A DNA stretch of 64,000 nt from contig MKWG01000043.1 in assembly GCA_001899685.1 (NCBI GenBank), forward strand, positions 533,498-597,497, written 5' to 3'. Below, one piece after another: positions 27,345 through 35,700 of this stretch. The notes under the pieces were generated by a model, which made no database searches, was not told the origin of the DNA, and saw nothing but the letters and a program-made list of their open reading frames with translations. Origin of the DNA: Sphingobacteriales bacterium 44-15. GTDB taxonomy: Bacteria > Bacteroidota > Bacteroidia > Chitinophagales > Chitinophagaceae. Made by a program: the position numbers and the translations under genes. Every line of letters starts with the position of its first letter. Position 1 is the first letter of the stretch.

Positions 27345-28379
27345 ATGAAAAAATCGTTCATAATTTATTTACCCTTCATCATCTTTGCATTATTCTCTTT
27401 TTCCTGCACGAAAGAAAGGTATATTGATGAGCCTGGAAACTTAGTATCAAAAACAGTTGTTCAGGATTCTACACTACCTTCTATTTTAGTTAACGGTGCG
27501 TTACTACATTCCGAAGCTTTTGGCTCGGAGGACAACACATTAATTATATGTATTCATGGCGGCCCCGGCGGCGACTACCGTTACATGCTTAATTGCAAAA
27601 CCCTCGCAACAAAAGGTTACAGAGTTGTATTTTACGACCAAAGAGGAGCCGGGCTTTCCCAAAGATTTCCCAAAAGATGGTATAAATCTCAAGGCGGTGA
27701 TGCCATTAATAAAATTTTTTATGATGAATTAAAAGGCGTGATAGCTCATTATAAAACATCTGCTTCGCAAAAAGTAATTCTATTAGGGCAATCTTGGGGG
27801 GCTATGTTAGCTACCGGATACACTGGTAAATATCCAAATGAGGTAAATGGTTTAATTGTAGCTGAGCCGGGTGGGTTGAAATGGGATGATGTGGTTGATT
27901 ATATTTCTGAATCCAGGTCTTTCAAGTTATGGAGCGAAAGCTTAAATGATGCTACCTATATAGACCAGTTTATGACTGGCAAAGAAGACCAGCACGAAAT
28001 TTTAGATTATAAAGCTGGCTTAATTGGTTCTGTAAATACAATAGTTGGCGACGTAGGTTCTGATTTAGGTAATAATGCACCTTCTTATGTTGCTTCCCGA
28101 AGCGGTGCAGTTGTTAATGCTGCATCGTATGAATTGGGACAAGATTTCAAGCCCGATTTTTCGGCCGGTATCAATAATTTTTCTACCAAAACACTTTTTA
28201 TATATAGCTCTAACAATAAAGCTTATCCCGATAGTTGGGCGGAAAAGATTTCATCCGCTTATCCCAACAAAGAGATTTTTAAAGCACAGGGAGTAGGTCA
28301 CTCAGGAATGTTCGACCAGGTAAATTTCTGGACAACAACTATGGAACCTAAGATTATTTCTTATATACAATCATTATAA
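27345..28379 (+). CDS. Alpha/beta-hydrolase lipoprotein (proline iminopeptidase-like)
   Basis: This is a 344-residue lipoprotein with lipobox FSFSCTKE. The alpha/beta-hydrolase core shows the oxyanion motif HGGPGGDY, the strand YRVVFYDQRGAGLS, the nucleophile elbow GQSWGAM and the C-terminal catalytic His in GVGHSGM. The HGGPGG and DQRGAG motifs are those of proline iminopeptidase-like hydrolases. Anchoring in the envelope suggests a peptide or ester substrate in the periplasm or outside. It ends 8 bp before the next gene. Confidence 0.85.
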   Translation: MKKSFIIYLPFIIFALFSFSCTKERYIDEPGNLVSKTVVQDSTLPSILVNGALLHSEAFGSEDNTLIICIHGGPGGDYRYMLNCKTLATKGYRVVFYDQRGAGLSQRFPKRWYKSQGGDAINKIFYDELKGVIAHYKTSASQKVILLGQSWGAMLATGYTGKYPNEVNGLIVAEPGGLKWDDVVDYISESRSFKLWSESLNDATYIDQFMTGKEDQHEILDYKAGLIGSVNTIVGDVGSDLGNNAPSYVASRSGAVVNAASYELGQDFKPDFSAGINNFSTKTLFIYSSNNKAYPDSWAEKISSAYPNKEIFKAQGVGHSGMFDQVNFWTTTMEPKIISYIQSL

Positions 28380-28387
28380 CAACAGAT

Positions 28388-29071
28388 ATGAAGGCTATTA
28401 CTCTAAAATCTATTATAGCAATTATCGCTATTTCATTTTTTCAAAATGAAATATACGCACAGGCTGTTAATTGGGAAAAAACGTCTAAACAAAACAAAAA
28501 CCTGTTACATGCTAATATAGGAGCAGAATATGGCATAACGGCTGGTTTGGGCTATCATCGCTTAATACCGGTTAAAAGGTTCCCCTTATGGATTGGAGGC
28601 GAATTTTCTATGCCATTAGGAAATCAATTAGCAGATGATTTTAAGGTGAAGTTAGGTGCACAAATAAGGATTGCTGCATATAATTATTTTCAATTTTCGG
28701 CAAGGGTACAGGGTATAGCAAGGCGGTATCATAATCAGTCGGTTACACTTTTCAATTTTGGAAGTGATTTTGCCGGAACGCTGGGCTATTATCGAAAACA
28801 TTGGTTTTGGGGAGCTGAAGCTGGTTTTGATAAAGCCATTGTTACACACTTTAAACACAGTGATTGGTACAAAAATAATATCTATGATAATGTGCAGGAT
28901 GGCTGGTATGAGCCTGCAACCGGGGGCGATTTTTATTATGGATTGCAAGGCGGATTTTGTATGAAAAAAACGGATTTTACGCTGAAAGCCGGAAGAGTTT
29001 TACAGCAGGATTTTAAATCACAGCCATTACTTCCTTTTTATGGGCACTTAGGAGTAAATTTTAATTTTTGA
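28388..29071 (+). CDS. Outer-membrane beta-barrel-like protein, unknown
   Basis: This 227-residue protein has a signal peptide ending EIYAQ and alternating hydrophobic strands (LLHANIGAEYGITAGLGYHRLIP, PLWIGGEFSMPLG, KVKLGAQIRIAAYNYFQFSARVQGIARR). It ends in a C-terminal aromatic residue (GHLGVNFNF), the usual sign of an outer-membrane barrel. No family is recognised. It lies 8 bp after the hydrolase gene in the same apparent operon. Confidence 0.65.
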   Translation: MKAITLKSIIAIIAISFFQNEIYAQAVNWEKTSKQNKNLLHANIGAEYGITAGLGYHRLIPVKRFPLWIGGEFSMPLGNQLADDFKVKLGAQIRIAAYNYFQFSARVQGIARRYHNQSVTLFNFGSDFAGTLGYYRKHWFWGAEAGFDKAIVTHFKHSDWYKNNIYDNVQDGWYEPATGGDFYYGLQGGFCMKKTDFTLKAGRVLQQDFKSQPLLPFYGHLGVNFNF

Positions 29072-29141
29072 AACGATAGATGAGTTAGGATAAAGGTTCA
29101 TTAAACATTCTAAAATCTGATAAAAGGTTAAAAAGTATTTC

Positions 29142-29423
29142 GTGAAAATATTTCTATTAGCAAATTTCTTATTTTTTTCAGCCTTCTGCTTTGCACAAAA
29201 AGGAAGCAAAGCATTACAATTAACTGGAGAAGCAATAATTCCAACCTTGCAAAAACCTTCAGGCTTTGGATTGTCACTAAAAGGATTGTATGGGGTTACT
29301 AAAAATGGGCTATTGACTTTTACGGGCGGTTTCTCTAAATACAACTTGAAAAATGAGGACGGTGCTAAAGAAGTTAAAGTTCGTCTTGTTCCATATCATC
29401 TAAAAAGGTTAAAAGGGGAATAA
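29142..29423 (+). pseudogene. Outer-membrane protein gene truncated at the island boundary
   Basis: The frame has a GTG start and a signal peptide ending FCFAQ, followed by two or three barrel strands (KALQLTGEAIIPTLQKPSGFGLSLKGLYG, GLLTFTGGFSKYNL). It stops after 93 residues in the unlike tail RLVPYHLKRLKGE, four bases before the copy of the tRNA 3' end. A full barrel would need well over 150 residues. The gene was probably cut when the right end of the segment formed. Confidence 0.6.
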
Positions 29424-29426
29424 GGT

Positions 29427-29455
29427 GTTCGACTGTAATCCCTCTCAGCCCGCCA
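29427..29455 (+). repeat. Degenerate copy of the tRNA-Ser 3' end (putative right attachment site)
   Basis: gttcga-ctgta-atccctctcagcccgcca matches the tRNA-Ser end at 23111-23134 (gttcgaatccctctctctccgcca), apart from a 5-bp insertion and a few substitutions, and includes the terminal CCGCCA. It is followed at 29488 by a terminator. It could be the displaced 3' end of the original tRNA after integration, or a scrap of another tRNA. Confidence 0.5.
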
Positions 29456-29487
29456 CCTATCGTTTAATTAGGTAAACTTAAATAAGA

Positions 29488-29527
29488 AAAGACTGCAAAT
29501 CAACAAGTTGCAGGCTTTATTCTTTTC
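29488..29527 (+). terminator. Terminator beyond the tRNA 3'-end fragment
   Basis: The stem aaag-a-ctgcaa / ttgcag-g-cttt has one internal mismatch and a 9-nt loop, followed by attctttt. Its place relative to the tRNA fragment mirrors the terminator behind tRNA-Ser at 23155. Confidence 0.6.
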
Positions 29528-29552
29528 CAACCTGCCTTACAATTAAACGGAT

Positions 29553-29795
29553 TTATGACTTTTCAGGGTAAGATTCCCTGTCATTGTCATTCACCGATGT
29601 CCGGCTATTATCAGGGATGCAGAAGGTATCAGCACCCCGGTATTCAAACAGTGGCACAATTGCATATATATCACCCCTGTGAAACGGGTCGCTGATCCCA
29701 ACCACCCGGAGCTTACCGCCCGGTTGGCTGCCCCGGGAATTTATATCGCCCGAACCATTTATAATACCTGCCTCTACCCCTTTGCTCATCATCAT
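29553..29795 (-). pseudogene. Fragment of an ApbE-like FAD:protein FMN transferase
   Basis: The 80-residue frame contains GVEAGIINGSGDINSRGSQPGGKLRVVGISDPFHRGDIYAIVPL. This is the central ApbE signature (GVxxGIINxSGD, then QPxG and VGIxxPF). Sequence before the first Met and after EYRGA is unlike ApbE, so both ends of a roughly 300-residue protein are missing. ApbE enzymes attach FMN covalently to proteins. This piece cannot be functional. Confidence 0.65.
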
Positions 29796-30329
29796 ACTCC
29801 TGCACCTGTCAGCAACATATAGAAAAAATTGCGATAAGCAGTAGAAATTCTAATGTCCTTTTTATTTGTAGCACGCAATATATGCAACCATGAAGATTTA
29901 CATTTACTACATCCGGCATTTTAACCTGAAGAAAAAGATTATGCCTCACACCCTTTCAGGAGAGGCTCAGCATCTATTCACAATTTACTTTTTCCTGCCG
30001 TGTAGGGTTATCATTTAGATGCTACTTAATAAACTTGAAAAAATCTATTTCCCGGCACTGTCTGTACCAGATTGAAGATGATCTCAGAGCACCTGATATG
30101 ATCGAATTAGGATAGTGAAAATTTACTTTATGCAATAATATATAAAGCCATTACCCGGACACCGCTCGTGTACAGGGTATGTTGGGCTCCGGTTGACTGT
30201 ATATTGTTGCCGGTCGCCGGAGGTAGTCCAAACCCCTGGCTTTACATAACTATAGCCGGATTTAGTTATGCTTAAAATATTTTTATTCAGGAAATAACCC
30301 GGTGGTTCTAAAGAAGAAGGCAGCAAGCC
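29796..30329. other. Gene-poor stretch
   Basis: No frame here has convincing protein character. A 42-codon ATG frame at 29890-30018 (+) and a 67-codon frame at 30123-30326 (-) show no signal, family motif or regular composition. With the ApbE scrap next to it, this is probably degraded sequence. Confidence 0.5.
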
Positions 30330-31508
30330 TTAATCATAATGTTTATTCTTTACACACCTGAAGCCGGTGTGTTCCAGTCCGGTGTCCGGGCTGCTCTTCA
30401 TGCGGCGCGCTGCACGATAACCACTGCAGTAACCGTCGTTACATAAAAAGCTACCGCCCCGCAGGCTGCGTTTTAATGTGTAGGGTTCCTGCGAATCGTA
30501 TGACTCTTCAGGTCCCTGCGGGTTTACAATCAGCTTTCCTTCCAGTTGTTTATAATAGTTGCTATTGTATAAGTCGCTGCACCACTCCCATACATTGCCT
30601 GCCATATCGTATAAGCCATAGCCGTTGGGCCGGAACGATCTTACAGGAGCCAGTTTCAGGAAACCATCTTTACGGGTGTTCAGGTAGGGAAATTTTCCCT
30701 CCCAGCTATTGGCTTTGGGGGTTCCTTCATTTATATGCTCGTTGCCCCAGGGATAAATATTATTGACCAGTCCGCCGCGGGCGGCAAACTCCCATTCAGC
30801 TTCTGTTGGCAGCCGTTTGCCGGCCCATTTGCAATAGGCCTGTGCATCGTACCAGCTTACCTGCACCACCGGGTAGTTATCTTTCCCTTCGATGCTGCTG
30901 CCGGGACCTTCGGGGTGCTTCCAGTCGGCGCCTTTTACCCAGCTCCACCACTGGCTGTAATCATTTAGGTCAACAGGTCTGTTTGATTGCCTGAATACCA
31001 GTGAGGCAGCCACAAGCAGGCTGTCAGGCGGTTTAGGAGTACCTGGCGGTAATGTTTTTTTCAGCTCGTCCCAATCAGGCTTTTTTTCGGCAGTAGTTAC
31101 ATAACCTGTGGCTTCAACAAATTTCCTGAATTGAGCATTGGTCACTTCGGTGACATCAAGATAAAAAGGAGAAATCCGCACCTTATGTTTGGGATACTCA
31201 TCAGGAGCGGCCTGGTCATTATCGCCGCCCATATCAAACTCTCCGCCGGGTATCAGCACCATACCCGCCACAGTGCTGTCCCGTCCGGATGCTACCGGAG
31301 AAATATCGGCAGGGGCAAAGCGTGCAGGTGTTTTCATGCAGGAATGAATGGTATCCGGCTGGGGAGAATCAGTCCTGACCGGAGCCGGGTGTGCATTACC
31401 GGAACAGTTAAGAAGATCAGCCAGGAAAAAAAAGGAAAGGATTTTTACGGACAAAAACAGCAATTTCTTCTTTTTAAAATGCTCCCGGATATTGTGAATC
31501 TTACTCAT
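30330..31508 (-). CDS. Formylglycine-generating enzyme (sulfatase-modifying factor), exported
   Basis: This is a 392-residue protein with a hydrophobic N-terminus and a lipobox-like LLNC at Cys35, so it is probably envelope-anchored. From about residue 82 it is a complete FGE-sulfatase domain (GMVLIPGGEFDMGGDN, FYLDVTEVTNAQFRKFVEATGYVTTAE, RLPTEAEWEFAARGG, GNVWEWCSDLY). The catalytic pair is present as GGSFLCNDGYC (Cys356 and Cys361, spacing C-x4-C). This separates true FGEs from the many non-catalytic relatives. FGE converts the Cys of C-x-[PS]-x-R in sulfatases to formylglycine. Three such sulfatases are encoded from 37529. The gene is 61 bp downstream of tRNA-Cys on the same strand. Confidence 0.93.
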   Translation of the reverse strand: MSKIHNIREHFKKKKLLFLSVKILSFFFLADLLNCSGNAHPAPVRTDSPQPDTIHSCMKTPARFAPADISPVASGRDSTVAGMVLIPGGEFDMGGDNDQAAPDEYPKHKVRISPFYLDVTEVTNAQFRKFVEATGYVTTAEKKPDWDELKKTLPPGTPKPPDSLLVAASLVFRQSNRPVDLNDYSQWWSWVKGADWKHPEGPGSSIEGKDNYPVVQVSWYDAQAYCKWAGKRLPTEAEWEFAARGGLVNNIYPWGNEHINEGTPKANSWEGKFPYLNTRKDGFLKLAPVRSFRPNGYGLYDMAGNVWEWCSDLYNSNYYKQLEGKLIVNPQGPEESYDSQEPYTLKRSLRGGSFLCNDGYCSGYRAARRMKSSPDTGLEHTGFRCVKNKHYD

Positions 31509-31569
31509 TAAATAATTCTAATAGTTACGATTAATCAGATGATTATTACCCTGATGCAGGTATAAGGTA

Positions 31570-31640
31570 AGGTGCCGACTGGAATTGAACCAGTGTAACA
31601 GCTTTTGCAGAGCTGCGCCTTACCGCTCGACCACGACACC
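31570..31640 (-). tRNA. tRNA-Cys (anticodon GCA)
   Basis: On the minus strand ggtgtcg pairs with cggcacc, with one G-U pair. The anticodon stem cagct/agctg encloses ctgcaaa, giving GCA. The T-arm actgg-ttcaatt-ccagt is regular and the discriminator is U, the Cys identity base. CCA is not encoded. It lies between the predicted sRNA and the FGE gene, all on the same strand. Confidence 0.9.
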
Positions 31641-31728
31641 TTATTTTTTATCAGCACGATAAACTGCATCGAAATTTATATGGTTGTACAAAACCATTTA
31701 CCTTTTTATAGCAGGAGGAATGGTATAC

Positions 31729-31826
31729 AAAAAACAGGCCCTCATAGATATGAAGGCCGCTACCAAAACTAACTGCTTATGAAATCGTTTTTTACAATAT
31801 GGTGAGAAATATCATCTCAGCGTATC
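31729..31826 (-). ncRNA. Predicted small RNA of about 98 nt
   Basis: A complete consensus promoter on the minus strand (TTTG at 31862-31859, 19-bp spacer, TACATTTG at 31839-31832) predicts a start near 31826. A terminator follows: ggccttcata pairs with tatgagggcc (one G-U, 2-nt loop) and is followed by tgttttttg, ending near 31729. The RNA would have a small 5' hairpin (tgaga/tctca), a 40-nt unpaired A/U-rich middle and the terminator, the layout of a trans-acting sRNA. No ORF of note fits. The target is unknown. Read-through would enter tRNA-Cys and FGE. Confidence 0.6.
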
Positions 31827-31828
31827 CA

Positions 31829-31874
31829 GTGCAAATGTAAATCAATACTATTAGTCTACAAAATTTATAGACTA
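31829..31874 (-). promoter_or_regulatory. Promoter P1 with 23-bp palindrome, driving the sRNA / tRNA-Cys / FGE side
   Basis: The 46-bp block aligns without gaps to P2 (32331-32376, opposite strand) at 36 of 46 positions. It contains the palindrome tagtcta-N9-tagacta (31852-31874), which overlaps the -33 TTTG, and the -7 TACATTTG followed by cac. The same palindrome lies upstream of the plus-strand gene at 31918. Confidence 0.65.
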
Positions 31875-31889
31875 TATATTTTTTACACG

Positions 31890-31897
31890 TACATTTG
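31890..31897 (+). promoter_or_regulatory. -7 element of the divergent plus-strand gene
   Basis: TACATTTG is a full TAnnTTTG match 20 bp before the ATG at 31918. No TTTG lies at the -33 position. Instead the 23-bp palindrome ends 15 bp upstream, which would fit a factor-dependent promoter. Confidence 0.45.
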
Positions 31898-31917
31898 TAA
31901 AACTTCAAACGATATAT

Positions 31918-32235
31918 ATGCGATCCATCATTAAAAATATATTTTGGGTATTGCTCACCACAGTGCTCCCCGCAAATGGTGAGAGATCTTTTCAGGGACA
32001 CGCTGTAATATCAGGCACGGTGCTGCAGGAAAACCTGAAGCCGGTTGAAAAATGTTACCTGTACATCATCCCCGGAGAAGAAGAGGCTATCAGCGATAAA
32101 GATGGGAAATTTACTATAAACACCTGGCAGCCCTTTCCCCTGACGATTAATGCAGAGCATATCCGGTATAAAAAACAGGACATAAAAATTGACAAACCTG
32201 CAAAGGATATTATTGTGAAGCTTGAACTCAAATGA
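31918..32235 (+). CDS. Small exported protein with a carboxypeptidase-regulatory-like (transthyretin-like) domain
   Basis: This is a 105-residue protein with a hydrophobic start and then one beta-sandwich domain (AVISGTVLQENLKPVEKCYLYIIPGEEEAISDKDGKFTINTW ... LTINAEHIRYKKQDIKI). It is like the N-terminal module of SusC proteins but free-standing. It is divergent from the predicted sRNA and close to the P1 palindrome. It may be a small envelope protein of the sulfatase locus. Its function is unknown. Confidence 0.65.
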   Translation: MRSIIKNIFWVLLTTVLPANGERSFQGHAVISGTVLQENLKPVEKCYLYIIPGEEEAISDKDGKFTINTWQPFPLTINAEHIRYKKQDIKIDKPAKDIIVKLELK

Positions 32236-32330
32236 CCAAAGCGGGTTTGCCTGCTACAGGCTCAGGTAAACAGCAGGATGATGCATAAACAACGGAGTTG
32301 ATGTATTTGAGAATATAATAATAAAATTAA

Positions 32331-32376
32331 TTGTCTATAAATTTGATAGACTAATAACACCTATATATATTTGCAC
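32331..32376 (+). promoter_or_regulatory. Promoter P2 of the susC-susD-sulfatase operon, twin of P1
   Basis: A 23-bp palindrome (32331-32353, core gtctat/atagac) includes the -33 TTTG (32342-32345). A 20-bp spacer leads to TATATTTG (32366-32373), then cac. The block is 78% identical to P1 by direct comparison. The predicted transcript starts near 32380, about 365 nt before the susC ATG, leaving a long leader with a small ORF and a hairpin. Confidence 0.7.
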
Positions 32377-32413
32377 ATCTTTTTAATCCAGGTACTTTCT
32401 TTTAATTACTATT

Positions 32414-32521
32414 ATGACCGAAAGGATAACATACGATTTCCATTCAACAGCGACTATCCCGGGCGTTATTGACAGCCTGGTGTCAGGCAGCGAACGATGT
32501 CCCATGCATGGGACCAAATAA
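32414..32521 (+). CDS. Possible 35-residue leader peptide upstream of susC
   Basis: An ATG frame just after the predicted P2 start encodes a polar peptide ending SGSERCPMHGTK. It has no signal sequence or hydrophobic stretch. Being the first frame on the leader mRNA, with one Cys near its end, it could act as a translated leader sensing Cys supply, or it could be a small protein. A second, shorter frame (32533-32595, 20 codons) follows. Both are absent from the ORF track. Confidence 0.35.
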   Translation: MTERITYDFHSTATIPGVIDSLVSGSERCPMHGTK

Positions 32522-32625
32522 CAAAACAAATAATGAATTGTGTAGTCAAATCACACTGGCAGCTTTTACTGACCATCAGTCCGGTTGAGTTGTAAGCACT
32601 AATAAAGCATAGCTAATATAATAAT

Positions 32626-32662
32626 AAAAAAAATGACCGGCATCGTTGCACCGATGCCGGTC
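32626..32662 (-). terminator. Terminator-like hairpin antisense to the susC leader
   Basis: A perfect 11-bp stem (gaccggcatcg / cgatgccggtc, 6-nt loop) is followed on the minus strand by a run of eight T. On the plus strand no T-run follows. It therefore looks like the end of an RNA transcribed leftwards from within or near the susC start. It could instead act only as a hairpin in the susC leader. Confidence 0.5.
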
Positions 32663-32692
32663 TGGAAAAATAAAAGGCTTTAGTTGGATATA

Positions 32693-32711
32693 CAGTTTGC
32701 AATGCAAACTG
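32693..32711. repeat. Short inverted repeat in the susC leader
   Basis: cagtttgc-aat-gcaaactg is a perfect 8-bp inverted repeat 34 bp before the susC start. It could be an operator or an RNA hairpin near the translation start. Confidence 0.4.
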
Positions 32712-32744
32712 CAGGGCCTATTTTTTAACCATAACACAAATATC

Positions 32745-35700
32745 ATGAAAAAAGTACTATATATTAGTTTAGTACTAACAATAATAACACCTTTTTACAG
32801 TAAGGGACAGAATGAACCTAAACCTGTCATTAACTCTATAGTAAAAGGCCATGTGGCCGATTCAGTAAGTAAGCTTCCTTTGGCCAAAGTGTCTGTTCAG
32901 ATCAAAGGAATAACCAATGGTACCGCAAGTGATAATAACGGTGCATTCACTTTGTATACGGCTCAAAGATTTCCGTTTACCGTAGTGATAACCAGCGTTG
33001 GCTATGAAGCGAAAGAAGTAATAGTCTCAGGCTCTCCGATTAATGTATTGCTGAAGCCGGTTTCCGGCCAGTTGGAGGATGTGGTGGTAGTGGGGTACGG
33101 TACGCAAAAGCGGAGTGATCTCACCGGCGCCGTTGCGTCCATTCCTACCCAGGCATTGACCCAACAGGTCAGCTCTTTTGAACGTGTTCTTCAGGGCTCG
33201 GTATCAGGGGTACAGGTAACCCAGGTCTCCGGGCAACCGGGAGCGGCTGTAAGTATCCGCATACGGGGTGGCAATTCCATTACTGCCGGTAATGAGCCTC
33301 TGTACGTTATTGACGGGTTTCCCATTTATAACGATAATAATGATGCCAGCGCCGGCGTAGCCAGTGGCCCAAACATCAATGCGCTGGCCGGTATAAATCC
33401 AAGCGACATTGAATCAATAGATATCCTAAAGGACGCATCGGCTACCGCCATTTACGGCTCCAGGGGAGCCAACGGCGTGGTAATAGTAACTACCAAACGT
33501 GGTAAAGCCGGCAGAAATGTTGTAAGCTACGATGGTTCTTATGGCGTGCAACAGGTTAGCAATACCGTTGATGTGCTTACAGATTCCAAACAGTGGGCGT
33601 TGTTAAAGAATGATGCCCGTGTAAATGCCGGAAAAGCGCCCTACTATACCGATGAACAGATAGCGCAGCTTTCCGGGGGAACAGATTGGCAAAGCGCCGC
33701 CTTTAGAACCGCTCCTGCTCAAAATCATCAGCTAACGATATCGGGAGGCGATGATAAAACCCATTATGCTGTTTCAGGAAATTACTTTAAACAGGAAGGC
33801 GTATTGCTGAACACGAATTTTGAGCGTTTTTCCGGCCGTTTAAATTTTGACCGCCAGGTATCATCTGCCTTCAAAGTAAGCGCCAATTTTACGGCAAGCA
33901 AAACAAGCGCCAAAATAGCCGACAACAGTCTTGTGAGCTTTTTACTGCTAATGCCTCCAACCGTATCCATAAGAGATGCTAACGGTGAATATACCTATCA
34001 GAGCGAGTTTGAAACACCATTAGGTAACCCTATTGCCACTCTGGCAGAAGAAACCAATCAAAGCAACACCAACAGGATATTAGGCAATGTATTCGGAGAA
34101 TACCAGATCATAGACGGCCTCACAGCCAAAGTTTCCATTGGGGCGGATATTATTAATAATAAAGAGAACCGGTATATCCCGACTACGGTATACCAGGGCG
34201 CCAACACCAATCAAACCGGGACGGCAGCCGTTGGAGCCAAGGTAGCATCGTCATGGCTTAATGAAAACACTTTAACATATATAAAGAAGCTTGGAGAAAA
34301 TCATCTCCTTAATGCCGTGGTAGGTTTCACACAGCAGGCATTCCGGGCCGAATATGTTACTGCCGGTTCACAAGGCTTTAGCACAGAGCAGTTAACTTAT
34401 AATGACCTTGGCGCCGGTGTTGTTTACACGAAACCCACTTCAGGCTCATCCGAGTGGGCGTTGAAATCATTCCTTGGAAGGGTTAACTATACGCTTAATG
34501 ATAAATATTTATTTACCATTACTGCCCGTGCAGATGGCTCATCCCGGTTTGGGGAGGATCATAAATGGGGCTATTTTCCATCAGCAGCTTTTGCCTGGAA
34601 TCTCAGTAAAGAAAACTTCATAAAACTGCCTGAAGCTGTTAACAGTTTAAAACTTCGCATAAGTGCGGGATTGACAGGCAACCAGGAGATCGGGGTATAC
34701 CAGTCGTTAGCTACACTTGCAAATAACAACTATTTTTTTGGAGGCAATGCAGTGATCGGCTACTCTCCTAACCGTATTGGCAACTCCGGTTTGGGCTGGG
34801 AAACTACGGCGCAATATGATGCAGGTATTGATATTTCTCTGTTCAATAATCGTGTTACGCTAACGGTAGACGGATACTACAAAAAGACCACAGACCTATT
34901 GCTGGATGTGCCTCTCCCCTATACTACAGGGCAGGCCACCGCCTTACAAAACTATGGAACAGTCTCCAACAAAGGACTGGAATTTGCGCTGAATACCCGG
35001 AATATCCGCGGGGTTTTTAACTGGAATTCAGGACTGGTTTTGTCATTGAACCGAAACAGGATACTGAGCCTGGGCGATGGTGTTGAAAATATTATTTCGG
35101 GTGTGAGCATTGCCCAGGTTGGCCAGCCGTTAGGCTCATTTTATGGTTTAAAAACCAATGGGATCTTCCAACTGACTGATGACATTGCCCACCTGCCGGT
35201 ATATTTAACCAAAAATCAGCCCGGCGACCAACGTTACATAGACAAAGATGGCGACGGTACTATTACCGCTACAGGCGACCGTTTTCTTATAGGCAATGCC
35301 CAACCCGGGTTCCTCGGAGGGTTTACCAATAATTTTTCATACAGGAGTTTTGACCTGAATATCTTTTTCCAGGGGTCGTACGGCAGCAGGATATTTAACC
35401 AGAATAAACAGCAGCTGGAAATATTGAGCGGGCAGCAAAATGCATCGGTAACCGCTTTGGACCGGTGGACACCGCAAAACCAGGAGAATGTAATACCCCG
35501 GGCTTATGAAGATCCGGCGGCAGTAAATTCAGACCGTTATATTGAAGACGGCTCTTACCTGCGCCTGAAAACCCTGGTGCTCGGTTATACGCTTCCATTA
35601 AGATTTGTGTCAAGAGCCTATGATACCAGGATCCGGTTTTATTTCTCTGCGCAAAACCTGGTAACCTGGACCAAGTATACCGGTTACGACCCCGAGGTAA

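Larger units (their letters stand above)
23135..29455. mobile_element. Probable decayed integrative element or genomic island at tRNA-Ser
   Basis: The segment starts at the 3' end of tRNA-Ser, carries a decayed tyrosine recombinase next to it, and ends at an imperfect copy of the tRNA 3' end (29427-29455). The genes inside look more A/T-rich than the flanking PUL genes and include regulators, membrane proteins and lipoproteins unrelated to the neighbours. A gene (29142) is cut at the right boundary. Transfer genes are absent, so this would be a remnant. The element type and its exact ends are inferred. Confidence 0.5.

Noticed and set aside
29890-30018. 42-codon ATG frame in the gene-poor stretch
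   Set aside because: It has no signal, motif or conserved-looking composition.
31792-32001. 69-residue minus-strand ORF over the P1 region
   Set aside because: It crosses the palindrome and both promoters. The Cys- and Tyr-rich translation looks random. A short sRNA explains the signals better.
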